From the NCBI GenBank assembly GCA_910575565.1, contig CAJTFL010000007.1:62001-126000 (forward strand): 64,000 nucleotides of DNA. The letters run 5' to 3'. Position numbers and translations under genes: made by a program. Below, one piece after another: positions 52,482 to 59,910 of this stretch (within the stretch, counting starts at the first letter, position 1; the number at the start of each line of letters is the position of its first letter). The notes beneath the pieces are model-generated. The model was not told the DNA's origin and did not search any database. It saw only the letters and a list, made by a program, of their open reading frames with translations. This DNA is from Lachnospiraceae bacterium. Its GTDB lineage: Bacteria; Bacillota; Clostridia; Lachnospirales; Lachnospiraceae.

Positions 52482-52806
52482 TTATCGTCCTAACAAATCT
52501 TTCACTTTTTCTAATTGAATGACCAAATGTTGGTTTAAATGAGCGGAATAGACTTTTGACCGGGCAATTTGCATCCGCCCAAAAACATTTCCTGCCTCGA
52601 CAGTCTTTTCAAAAAATGCCGCAATCATATTCGCCATAACACTTTTGCCAAAACGCCTTGGCCTTGTAATGCATAAGTACTTTTATCCATCTAATTCAAC
52701 TGCATTCAGCATATCCTCTATCAGCATTGACTTATCCACAAAAACGTGTTCCAGCAACTTCTTTATATGCTTCAAAGGGTACTTTGCTATTCAGATATTT
52801 CCCCAT
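52482..52806 (-). pseudogene. Decayed AAA-ATPase-like / DUF1703-type gene fragment
   Basis: From ATG 52806 (GGAGGAATT upstream) the frame reads MGKYLNSKVPFEAYKEVAGT, then shifts. The next frame gives VDKSMLIEDMLNAVELDG, a TAA, then KYLCITRPRRFGKSVMANMI and ends near DLLGR. This order (VDKS, then RPRRFGKS, a Walker A-like block) is that of the AAA-ATPase-like proteins with a C-terminal nuclease domain common in anaerobes. Only the first 110 codons survive, with one frameshift and one stop. The remaining two thirds are absent. Confidence 0.75.
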
Positions 52807-53045
52807 GCTTAATTCCTCCCTCCAAAGTTCTAAACGCTCCCCGTTCTGTCCCTCCCTTTCCATCATAGATCATTCCCACCTCTACTCCAAGCACAAACTC
52901 CCATAAAAAGCTTTTTACCCTTCTTCCCCTTTACCCCCTTCACCCATCCCTCAACTGGCATGATAAAAATTTTAAAAACTGGCTATATGAAGCCACCCAC
53001 CCTAATGCTATACTAAAAAAAACATTCATTTGAGAGGTGTTTACC

Positions 53046-53660
53046 ATGAATTATGAAAAATCTGCAGCAGTCCATTCCGCTACCCACATATCCCCAGCTG
53101 GCACTGCCCCGGTGGCTTCCACAGTGATCACCGCATTTTTTGCCGCCATGATTTTTCTCGGCATCCAGTCATTCCGCATCCCCTTACCGGCGGCTGTGGG
53201 AACTCCCTTCCTTCACTTTGGGCATATTTTCGTCATGCTGGCGGTAATCTGCTTAGGAAATAAGCGCTCTGCCCTGGCTGCAGTACTTGGCCTGGTAATC
53301 TTTGATTTGTTAAACGGGTATCTCCACGCCATCCCTAATGTGTTTGTCAGCGCCGTGATCAACTGTATGCTGGCAGGAACCTTATTTGCCGCTTTAAAGA
53401 GAAAGGCAAATGGCAATGTCCGCAGGGAATATGCTTGCGGAGTGCTCTGCGCCGTTGTCTACGGCATCTCCAACACGGTAGTGGATTTCGCCTGGTCCGT
53501 GGCTGAATTAATGATTGTAGGCAGCAGCCTGCCGGCCGCCTTAACTGCCGAGATAGCTTCCATCCCAGCCACCATCATTAACGCGGGATTTACCGTCATT
53601 GGAATCGCCGTGCTATATATGCCTATCACTACCGCGTATAATCGGATCCTTCATCGGTAA
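53046..53660 (+). CDS. ECF transporter S component, substrate unknown
   Basis: A 204-residue membrane protein with about six helices, the size and topology of S components of energy-coupling factor vitamin transporters. Visible landmarks are FFAAMIFLGIQSFRIPLPAA, FLHFGHIFVMLAVICLG and AALAAVLGLVIFDLLNG-type glycine patches. It resembles the pyrimidine/pyridoxine-type S components more than BioY or FolT, but the ligand cannot be assigned. ATG 53046 follows GAGAGG at eight bases. TATACT at about 53012 may be a -10. An M24 peptidase gene lies 93 bp downstream, probably in the same transcript. Confidence 0.78.
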   Translation: MNYEKSAAVHSATHISPAGTAPVASTVITAFFAAMIFLGIQSFRIPLPAAVGTPFLHFGHIFVMLAVICLGNKRSALAAVLGLVIFDLLNGYLHAIPNVFVSAVINCMLAGTLFAALKRKANGNVRREYACGVLCAVVYGISNTVVDFAWSVAELMIVGSSLPAALTAEIASIPATIINAGFTVIGIAVLYMPITTAYNRILHR

Positions 53661-53753
53661 GCCCTAGGATTAGAGACGCCGCAAAAGGGCGGATGGGGAC
53701 AAAATTTGCACGATAACCAAACTCACACTTTTAAAACAGGAGGATACCCTTCC

Positions 53754-54938
53754 ATGGACATTGCGAAAATCCAGGCTTTGCTTCAGGATTTCCATTTAGA
53801 CGGATGGCTGTTTTCTGATTTCCAGGGACATGATTTTATTTCCCTGGATTTTTTGCCTTTGTCTGGCCGGAAATGCACCCGGCGGCTGTTTTATTATATC
53901 CCTGCCCAGGGGGAGCCTGTCAAAGTCCTCTCCTCTATCGAGCCTTTGCTCCTGGATCACCTTCCTGGCAGGAAAGTTCTCTACCAAGGCCTTATGGGAC
54001 AAACGGAAGCCTTAGCCGCTTTTCTCCGTCCGGGACATTCCGTCGCCTGCCAGTATTCCCCCCGGGGGAACGTACCGCAAGTAAGCTCAATGGATGCAGG
54101 CCTGATCGAATATTTATCCTCCTTCCAGGTTAACCTGGTTTCCTCCGCCGACTTAATGCAGCACTTTGGCGCGGTGCTTACCGATGAACAGGTGGAATCC
54201 CACCGCCAGGCCGGGATAATCATCCACCGTATCCTGGCACAGAGCGCCCGGTGGATCCGAAGCTGCCTGAATAAAGGCCAGGCCATCGATGAATGGCTGC
54301 TGCTGCAAAAGCTAAAGGAATTATCTGCCCAGTCGTCCCTCCATATGGATTTCCCGCCTTTCCTTGGGGTGGACGAGCACGCCTGCGATCCGGGCTATGA
54401 ACCGCAGATTTCCCCGCCGAATAACCGCTTCCTCAAGCCAATAAAGGAGGGAAGCCGATTAATTATCGATATCGCGGGACGGCTTTTCGGGGAAGCCTCC
54501 GTTTATTATGACGTTACCTGGTGCATGAATGTAGGGCCGGACATTGATCCGGAATATCAGCGGCTTTTTTATGTGATAAAAGAAGCGCGCGCTAAGGCTC
54601 TCTCCTACATCCGTCAGTGCCTTATCACCAGCCAGCCCTTGCGTGGATGTGACGTGGACGCCCTGCTCCGGGAGTTCTTCGCCAAAAAACACCTGGAACC
54701 GTTTATCATGCACCGTACCGGGCACAATATCGGCCATAACTGCCATGGGATAGGCGCAAACTTAGATGACTACGAAACCCACGACGACCGCTGCCTGCTT
54801 CCCGGGACAATATTTTCCGTAGAGCCTGGCATTTATACGGAACGCTGCGGGGTGCGGCTGGAATACGATGTCCACATTACCTTAGACAAAAAAGCCCAAA
54901 TCTATGGGCCTGTCCAAGAAGAAATCCTGATCATATGA
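53754..54938 (+). CDS. M24 family aminopeptidase (Xaa-Pro peptidase-like)
   Basis: A 394-residue cytosolic metallopeptidase. An N-terminal creatinase-like domain (residues 1-150) is followed by the pita-bread domain. Metal ligands are visible as LIIDIAG and SVYYDVTW (Asp pair), the conserved His in HRTGHNIGHNCHGIG, Glu in FSVEPGIY and Glu in RLEYDVHI. It would cleave N-terminal residues before proline or a related bond. AGGAGG lies ten bases before ATG 53754. A terminator follows at 55048-55086. The S component encoded upstream may import a small peptide-like or vitamin substrate. Confidence 0.9.
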   Translation: MDIAKIQALLQDFHLDGWLFSDFQGHDFISLDFLPLSGRKCTRRLFYYIPAQGEPVKVLSSIEPLLLDHLPGRKVLYQGLMGQTEALAAFLRPGHSVACQYSPRGNVPQVSSMDAGLIEYLSSFQVNLVSSADLMQHFGAVLTDEQVESHRQAGIIIHRILAQSARWIRSCLNKGQAIDEWLLLQKLKELSAQSSLHMDFPPFLGVDEHACDPGYEPQISPPNNRFLKPIKEGSRLIIDIAGRLFGEASVYYDVTWCMNVGPDIDPEYQRLFYVIKEARAKALSYIRQCLITSQPLRGCDVDALLREFFAKKHLEPFIMHRTGHNIGHNCHGIGANLDDYETHDDRCLLPGTIFSVEPGIYTERCGVRLEYDVHITLDKKAQIYGPVQEEILII

Positions 54939-55047
54939 TCGCTGGCCGAACTGTTATGTAGACAAAATCAAGGGGAAGGCTGCAGATATGCCGGATTTAA
55001 GCGGTAATAAACCGCGAAAATCCAGTATGCCTGCGACCTCCCTTTTT

Positions 55048-55086
55048 AACCGGTTCACTTGTGAAAGCACAGGTGGGCCGGTTTTC
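55048..55086 (+). terminator. Terminator after the M24 peptidase gene
   Basis: AACCGG-TT-CACTTGTG pairs with CACAGGTG-GG-CCGGTT and is followed by a short T run (TTTTCCC), about 110 bp past the stop. Confidence 0.7.
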
Positions 55087-55117
55087 CCGACAACCCTGAC
55101 AAAACCGCAAAGGTCAT

Positions 55118-55309
55118 TTACTCCGTTTCCAATTCTATCAAATACTCATCATATTGAAGCTCCAATTCTTCAAAATCGTCGTAATCCAATTTTTTTAATC
55201 CGGCATACTTCATAAAAGCCTTCCGGTCATCGCCGGAATCGTCCTCTAAGCTTCCTTCCTTTTCCAATAATTCCCGCCAATGTTTGTATTGTTCAAATAG
55301 CTGATTCAT
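55118..55309 (-). CDS. Small acidic protein, unknown function
   Basis: A 63-residue soluble, very acidic helical protein (MNQLFEQYKHWRELLEKEG ... DDFEELELQYDEYLIELETE). ATG 55309 has GAAAGGCAGG upstream. It overlaps the end of a chimeric pseudogene by 17 bp. It may be a leftover of a toxin-antitoxin or nuclease cassette; no family is recognised and a chance frame is possible. Confidence 0.45.
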   Translation of the reverse strand: MNQLFEQYKHWRELLEKEGSLEDDSGDDRKAFMKYAGLKKLDYDDFEELELQYDEYLIELETE

Positions 55310-55560
55310 GTTTGGCCTGCCTTTCTTCATCATGATTTTCAAGATTTTTTGTTTTTGCGGCAACTATTGCGGCAATATTACAGGAAAATCTACAGAAAGT
55401 TCCAAGATTTCTGCCACATTCCCCTACTGCTTGCCGCACAGCTTCAATGAAGCCTACAAACTTTAGCCCCCGCAGCTTGCTATCCACAAGCAAGTCAAGA
55501 TCGCTTTTCTCTGCTGCCGTTCCCTTTGCCATAGAGCCGAAAAGAACTGCCCGTCCACCT
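55293..55560 (-). pseudogene. Chimeric remnant: MNT-type nucleotidyltransferase joined to Rpn nuclease ends
   Basis: The frame begins at about 55560 with GRAVLFGSMAKGTAAEKSDLD, the core of a minimal nucleotidyltransferase (GSx10DxD) of the MntA/HepT type, and continues to FVGFIEAVRQAVG. Then the DNA switches to a stretch matching the C-terminus of the Rpn nuclease (VAEILELSVDF, in another frame). Upstream of 55560 the sequence is the promoter region of the Rpn unit. So an Rpn gene has lost its middle and gained a nucleotidyltransferase piece. It lacks its own start and is not expected to be functional. Confidence 0.7.
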
Positions 55561-55931
55561 CCCTAACCCTATTATACAAAAAAATTTGCGCCCTTCAAGG
55601 GCAATTCCAAAATCCGCCTGCCCCTATATATGGCAGGCGGATTTCCCTCCATGGATGCCCGTATCTGCAGCCTATCTGCAGCTGCCCGTCACCATAATAT
55701 GCTGCCGGTTCCATCCCCTATTTCCCGAGCCACCATGATGCAGTCCTTTGCCCGATAATAATAATATACTATATCCGACAAAACCTCCTCCGGTGCTGCT
55801 TCCTTCCGGTTGATTTCCCTAACGATTGCCTCCGCTGCTTCCCAATCAGAAAAGCCCTCTGCTTTCGCCAAGATGGTTTCATGAATGCTTGAAGGAAAGA
55901 TGATGAAGTCACCTCCCAGCTGTCCTGCTAT
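55557..55931. repeat. Truncated second copy of the DUF5688-Rpn unit
   Basis: About 375 bp closely matching 57471-57845, in the same orientation: Rpn promoter, terminator hairpin AAATCCGCCTGCC/GGCAGGCGGATTT (55610-55644) and the 3' end of the DUF5688 gene. Similarity stops abruptly at both ends. Confidence 0.88.
55689..55931 (-). pseudogene. DUF5688 gene, 3' fragment
   Basis: About 80 codons encode the last part of a DUF5688 protein (IAGQLGGDFIIFPSSIHETI ... VYYYYRAKDCIMVAREIG), clearly paralogous to the end of the copy at 57603. The upstream three quarters are missing; the frame begins inside unrelated sequence. Substitutions are mostly conservative, so decay is recent or the duplicate was under selection for a time. 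Confidence 0.85.
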
Positions 55932-56088
55932 ATGCGCTTTTAAAAACACACCGACAAAAACAGATGGAACAGAAGCACAGGGATTAAAGGCTATTTTGGG
56001 ACGCCCCTTGCGGCAACAAAAAGAACGTTCCTCGATGGAAAGGCGTTTGATTATTGGAATTAATTCATGTACTTTTACTTTCTAAAAT

Positions 56089-56157
56089 ACAAGCCCGCTA
56101 ACCATGGATCTGTATGCCCATGTCCTCCCAGACGCGAAATCAAAGGAAATATCCTGA
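56089..56157 (+). pseudogene. Tyrosine integrase, C-terminal fragment
   Basis: The plus-strand frame reads PLTMDLYAHVLPDAKSKEIS and stops. This is the last segment of a Tn916-type tyrosine recombinase, where the catalytic Tyr is in the TMDLYAHV motif. Nothing of the rest of the gene is recognisable upstream. The sequence after it is repeated downstream of the other integrase fragment. Confidence 0.8.
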
Positions 56158-56250
56158 TGATGCAGCGCCAAAACGTTAAATATCCTGCCGCATACCCACA
56201 GGGCGCTTAACGAATTGGCGTAAAAGTGGTGTATCTATAGCTTTACGTAA
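56147..56250. repeat. Integrase 3' flank, copy A
   Basis: About 105 bp beginning at ATATCCTGATGATGC and running through GCGCTTAACGAATTGG is repeated with few changes at about 58963-59070. In both copies it follows integrase remnants. Confidence 0.8.
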
Positions 56251-56317
56251 CGCAGTACTAGGTTCATGCAAGCATGATTTTCCTTCATGCGCTTTCCACT
56301 GGCTGAACGATTAAACT

Positions 56318-56369
56318 AAAAAATCGGTTCCGGTACGCCTTCGCACCGAAACCGATTAAAAAGGGGAGG
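56318..56369 (-). repeat. 52-bp hairpin repeat, copy A (terminator-like)
   Basis: Identical over 52 bp to 59110-59161. It contains AATCGGTT/AACCGATT and CGGT/ACCG arms; on the minus strand the stem is followed by six T, so it could end the Rpn transcript, whose stop is 130 bp away. Between 55950 and 56501 only this repeat and the integrase pieces were found. Confidence 0.85.
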
Positions 56370-56501
56370 TTGTGGATATACTGGATTTTCATGGTTTATT
56401 CCCGCTTAAATCCGGCATATCTGCAGCCTCTCCTTTTATTTTTTGATTATTAGGGTTTGTGATTATTTAATTATTTGGTGTATAAATTGGTGTATGGATG
56501 T

Positions 56502-57401
56502 TTACACCACCACACACGCTTCCTGCTCCCAAGATTTAATTACATCTACAGGAAGTTCCAAGATTTCTGCTACATCCTTTAGCGAATCCCCTCTTTTTAA
56601 CATATTTAACGCAGTTTTCCTGGCTCTTTCCATATCTCCTTCCCGTCTGCCTTCTTGTCTGCCTTCATCCATCAGCATCCTTCCAACTTGTGTCATTCCC
56701 AGCACCTCCTTGATATATTGCCTGGTTTTCTCACTAATCACCTTATCGGTAAAGCTTAAGATTCCTGCCAGCACAAACGTTTCCTGCTCCTTATCTGGTA
56801 TCTGCTTTGCCAAGTCTACACAGTCTTTAATGGCTTTCTGCTTCTTTTCTTCCCCTTTATAGGTCAGGGGAAGGATTACCAGATGCATCAGCATTTCGTC
56901 CGTTATATTACCTTCCTCTATGCGTTTCCTGGCATCCTCCATCCATTCCTCCGACGGAACCCCTGCCAGGTAAGATGCTTCCACCTGTATTCGGCAGGCA
57001 GTCCGCTCCATGCTGGCCTTCGCTTCCTCAATGTCTGCCGTATACAGTACCATCATATGGATATCCGGCTCTTTTTCTTCCCTGAGGTAACGGTCGATCA
57101 CATCCATAATATAGCGGCCATATTTGGTAAAGTTCGCCTTCTTATAGGCGCTCTCATAATCCAGGATTGCCACGCTTCCATCTTCCAGCTCGAACAAATT
57201 ATCCATCCTAAGTTCCCTGGCCTGGACAATAGGGATGTTCGTCGGCCTTACATCCACTACCTTTAAATTGCTTCCAAGCCCAAACAAAGAAAGCGGCTTC
57301 CCCTTCATCCTGTCCCCAAACAGCTTGGACACAATGTCTTTGTTTTGGTAGGCAATCGCGGTATCGGTATCCTTCTTTCTATTCGTATCCTTTCCTTCCA
57401 T
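56502..57401 (-). CDS. Rpn-family nuclease / putative transposase (PD-(D/E)XK)
   Basis: A 299-residue protein of the recombination-promoting nuclease family (transposase_31-like). The N-terminal region has the diverged nuclease core: NLFELEDGSVAILDYESAYKK, in which the usual acidic and Lys residues can be aligned loosely. The C-terminus carries the ubiquitous RQEGRREGDMERARKTALNM and VAEILELPVDVIKSW helices. ATG 57401 is chosen because AAGGGG lies six bases upstream; a TTG 36 bp further up is possible. A strong promoter lies at 57485-57513. No terminal repeats mark it as an independent element. Confidence 0.85.
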   Translation of the reverse strand: MEGKDTNRKKDTDTAIAYQNKDIVSKLFGDRMKGKPLSLFGLGSNLKVVDVRPTNIPIVQARELRMDNLFELEDGSVAILDYESAYKKANFTKYGRYIMDVIDRYLREEKEPDIHMMVLYTADIEEAKASMERTACRIQVEASYLAGVPSEEWMEDARKRIEEGNITDEMLMHLVILPLTYKGEEKKQKAIKDCVDLAKQIPDKEQETFVLAGILSFTDKVISEKTRQYIKEVLGMTQVGRMLMDEGRQEGRREGDMERARKTALNMLKRGDSLKDVAEILELPVDVIKSWEQEACVVV

Positions 57402-57484
57402 CCGGTTCCCCTTCTTCATTTGCTGTAGGGCAGCCAATTTCCTGTCCTTATTTATGTCTTTTCCCCTTCTGCCTCCCTAACCCC

Positions 57485-57513
57485 ATTATACAAAAAAAAT
57501 TTATGCCCTTCAA
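57485..57513 (-). promoter_or_regulatory. Promoter of the Rpn nuclease gene
   Basis: Minus-strand TTGAAG (57508-57513) and TATAAT (57485-57490) with 17-bp spacing. A 16-bp-spaced copy of the same promoter is at 55571-55598 in the truncated repeat. Confidence 0.78.
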
Positions 57514-57524
57514 GGGCAATTCCA

Positions 57525-57558
57525 AAATCCGCCTGCCTCTAATATGGCAGGCGGATTT
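57525..57558 (-). terminator. Terminator after the DUF5688 gene
   Basis: AAATCCGCCTGCC and its perfect mirror form a 13-bp stem with an 8-base loop, followed on the minus strand by TTTTGG. It lies about 45 bp past the DUF5688 stop and just before the Rpn promoter. An almost identical copy is at 55610-55644. Confidence 0.85.
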
Positions 57559-57602
57559 CCCTTCATGGATGCCCGTATCTGCGGCCTATCTGCAGCTGCC
57601 CA

Positions 57603-58352
57603 TCACCATAATATGCTGCCGGTTCCATCCCCTATTTCCCGGGCCACCATAATGCAGTCTTTTACCTGATGATAATAATATACCGTATCCGACAAAATAT
57701 CCCCCGGCTCTACTTCCTTCAGATTAATTTCCCTGACAGTTGCCTCCGCCGCCTCCCAGTCAAAGAAGCCCTTTGCTTTCGCCAGGATGGCTTCATGGAT
57801 GCTGGAAGGGAAGATGATGAAGTCACCTCCCAGCTGTCCTGCTATTTCTTTTAAGACACCAGGGTACAGGATAGCCGCTGCTCCCCTTATATTAACCGTG
57901 TTCGTCAGCACATACATAAGGCCAGCCGGGTTTTCCCTTCCTGCCCCAGGAGTTTCTTTCCCTGGGCTTTCTTTTCCTGAGATTTCCATCGGGCTGCTCA
58001 TCGCCTCACCCTGCCCATCCTCCAGCGGATGTTCAGAGACCGGCAGCCCTTCCATCATTTCCGTTAAGATATCCTGCAGGCGTATCCATTTTACCGGGTA
58101 TAGTTTCGGCGTATTTTCTTCTGCCAAGCGCCATAAGGCATCCATGTCCGTCCCCCAAAGCTCCATATGGCGGTTTGTCACCTTGGCCGTCATTTGCCCG
58201 TATTCCCTCTGCCCCGGCACAATGGAGAATACTGCCGTTAAGTCACCGCATACTCCTTTGTATGGGATCCCCTTAAGCATTTCCTGGTTCCGGTCAAAAT
58301 TGATGAGCTGGTAAACCAGCTTCCCTTTAACCTTCTGGAAATCGGATATTTC
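57603..58352 (-). pseudogene. DUF5688 protein gene, 5'-truncated
   Basis: From an internal ATG at 58280 the frame gives 225 residues of a DUF5688 protein (Lachnospiraceae family of about 330 residues, function unknown to me): WGTDMDALWRLAEENTPKLY, LMYVLTNTVNIRGAAAILYP, FIIFPSSIHEAILAKAKGFF. In-frame DUF5688 sequence continues upstream (DFQKVKGKLVYQLINFDRNQ) to a stop at 58353-58355, beyond which it is unrelated. So the first third is lost. A shortened product from 58280 is possible, but no good ribosome site precedes it. Confidence 0.75.
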
Positions 58353-58431
58353 TCAAAACACCTCACCGGCAGCTTCATGGAATATCTTTGCTGCCTGCCC
58401 TGCCGGGTTTTTCAGAGCCGATGGTAATTAC

Positions 58432-58971
58432 ATGGGGCGATTCACCTATTATGGAGAACGCTATACACTTTATGACAAAGACTTAAAAAAGCTGCAAAGG
58501 AAGTTAGATGATCTGCGCTACGAATTAGAACATGGCCTTTACGCCAAAGAAAATCAAATCACCATTAATGACTGGTTCCATACCTGGATTAAAGAGTATA
58601 AAGAACCTTCGGTCAAGCGTGGAACGATTGGAGTCTATCAAGATACCTATGATTCCTATATCAAAAAACCATTCGGCAAGAAAAAATTAAAAGATTTACG
58701 GCCAGAACAGATTCAAAATCTGTTCAATACCTTAAAAACAAATGGATATTCCAGAAGTACGATTGAATTAGTATCGGTTGTCTTAAACGGAATGTACAAG
58801 CCTATAAAAACCAGTTAATCCGGACAAACCCTGTTCCCCACACCACCCTCCCCAAAATGGAAGAGCCGGCAGAACGTCGGGTATTGACACCAAAAAAACA
58901 GGAAATCTTTTTAAGCACTGCCCAAAATTATCATTACGGATATGTTATTTCCTGCTAAAGATATATCCTGA
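58432..58971 (+). pseudogene. Tn916-type tyrosine integrase, frameshifted and internally deleted
   Basis: The first 128 codons encode the AP2-like arm-binding region and core-binding helix domain (FTYYGERYTLYDKDLKK, TINDWFHTWIKEYKEPSVKR, YSRSTIELVSVVLNGMYK). Near 58800 a one-base shift leads into AYKNQLIRTNPVPHTTLPKM and ERRVLTPKKQEIFLSTA. At about 58955 the gene jumps to its last codons and stop. The entire catalytic domain is missing. It also lacks a normal start region. It is a relic of an integrative element. Confidence 0.85.
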
Positions 58972-59070
58972 TGATGCCGCGCCAAAACGTCAACTATCCT
59001 GCCGCATACTTGCAGCGCGCTTAACGAATTGGTGTAAAAGTGGTGCATATATCGTTTCACACGCTGTTTG
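58963..59070. repeat. Integrase 3' flank, copy B
   Basis: Counterpart of 56147-56250, following the deleted integrase gene. Confidence 0.8.
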
Positions 59071-59109
59071 GAAAATTAAGGGATTGCAAAAAACCTTGAT
59101 TTTACGGCA

Positions 59110-59161
59110 AAAAAATCGGTTCCGGTACGCCTTCGCACCGAAACCGATTAAAAAGGGGAGG
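59110..59161 (-). repeat. 52-bp hairpin repeat, copy B
   Basis: Identical to 56318-56369. On the minus strand it is followed by a T run, but no minus-strand gene lies just upstream, so here it looks like a stranded terminator. Apart from it and the promoter at 59308, nothing was found in 58972-59394. Confidence 0.85.
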
Positions 59162-59307
59162 ATAAGTAGTTATTCTTTTCTCTTTTGTTTACATTTACAG
59201 TATTGCCATTCTTTAAGGGAATATACATTTTCTTTTAATTTTTTAAAATTTTTTCTTCCATACAAAATCCGCCCCTGCAGACTTTTTCCGAATTATTGCG
59301 AAAAGTA

Positions 59308-59336
59308 TTGAGTCCCGCTCCTTTTGTGTGTATAAT
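59308..59336 (+). promoter_or_regulatory. Promoter of the conserved unknown gene at 59395
   Basis: TTGAGT (59308-59313) and TATAAT (59331-59336) with 17-bp spacing, about 58 bp before the start codon. Confidence 0.78.
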
Positions 59337-59394
59337 CGTGAGTAGAATCATAATCAGAAAATACCGACCAAATTTGCTGCACAAAGGAGCCGCC

Positions 59395-59850
59395 ATGCCA
59401 AGACGTAAAAATCAGTTTGATGCCAAACCCATACCATGTACCGAAAACCAGGATGCCCCTGCCCTTCCAAAGGCTCAATCCCCTTTAGGAGACAGCTTGG
59501 GCAGCCTAAGCCCCAGGCAGAAAGAAGCCTGCCAAAGCCTTACTCAGGCCATGGGCACGGCTTCTGCTGAACAGCTGGATTCCCTTCTTTGGGATGCCCT
59601 GGAAGCATTCCAGGATTATCCGTTCCTGACAGCCAAAAAATTAGAATTTTCCTATGTGCTGAAAGGTTATGAGATGTTTGTGTCCCGAAAGGATAAGTCC
59701 ATCACCAAGGCTACCGTCCTCCTGTCCTTCCACAATGCGCTTTCTGCCCAGGCATCTAACGGGCGGGTATCCGGGCCAAAGAAATTAGGAACCTTCGGAG
59801 CCAGCTACTTATACCCGATATTCCTTTTTTTCGGCATTATAACGCCTTAA
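59395..59850 (+). CDS. Conserved protein of unknown function
   Basis: A 151-residue soluble protein. The N-terminal 40 residues are Pro/Lys/Gln-rich and probably disordered. The C-terminal 100 residues look folded, with LEFSYVLKGYEMFVSRKDKSITKATV and GPKKLGTFGASYLYPIF, sequences I have seen as a conserved unknown in Lachnospiraceae; the KGYEMFV...KSIT pattern hints at a nucleic-acid-binding fold, not proven. AAAGGAG precedes ATG 59395. It is a single-gene transcript next to the decayed element. Confidence 0.75.
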   Translation: MPRRKNQFDAKPIPCTENQDAPALPKAQSPLGDSLGSLSPRQKEACQSLTQAMGTASAEQLDSLLWDALEAFQDYPFLTAKKLEFSYVLKGYEMFVSRKDKSITKATVLLSFHNALSAQASNGRVSGPKKLGTFGASYLYPIFLFFGIITP

Positions 59851-59910
59851 CCCGGCGCTTGAATATCCGTCAAAAGGCAAAAATATGCGCCTGGCCAAGG
59901 CATACATGGA

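Noticed and set aside
55118-55560. Functional MntA/HepT toxin-antitoxin pair
   Set aside because: The nucleotidyltransferase lacks its N-terminus and C-terminal half, and the neighbouring 63-residue protein does not look like HepT (no RX4-6H-type toxin motif recognised).
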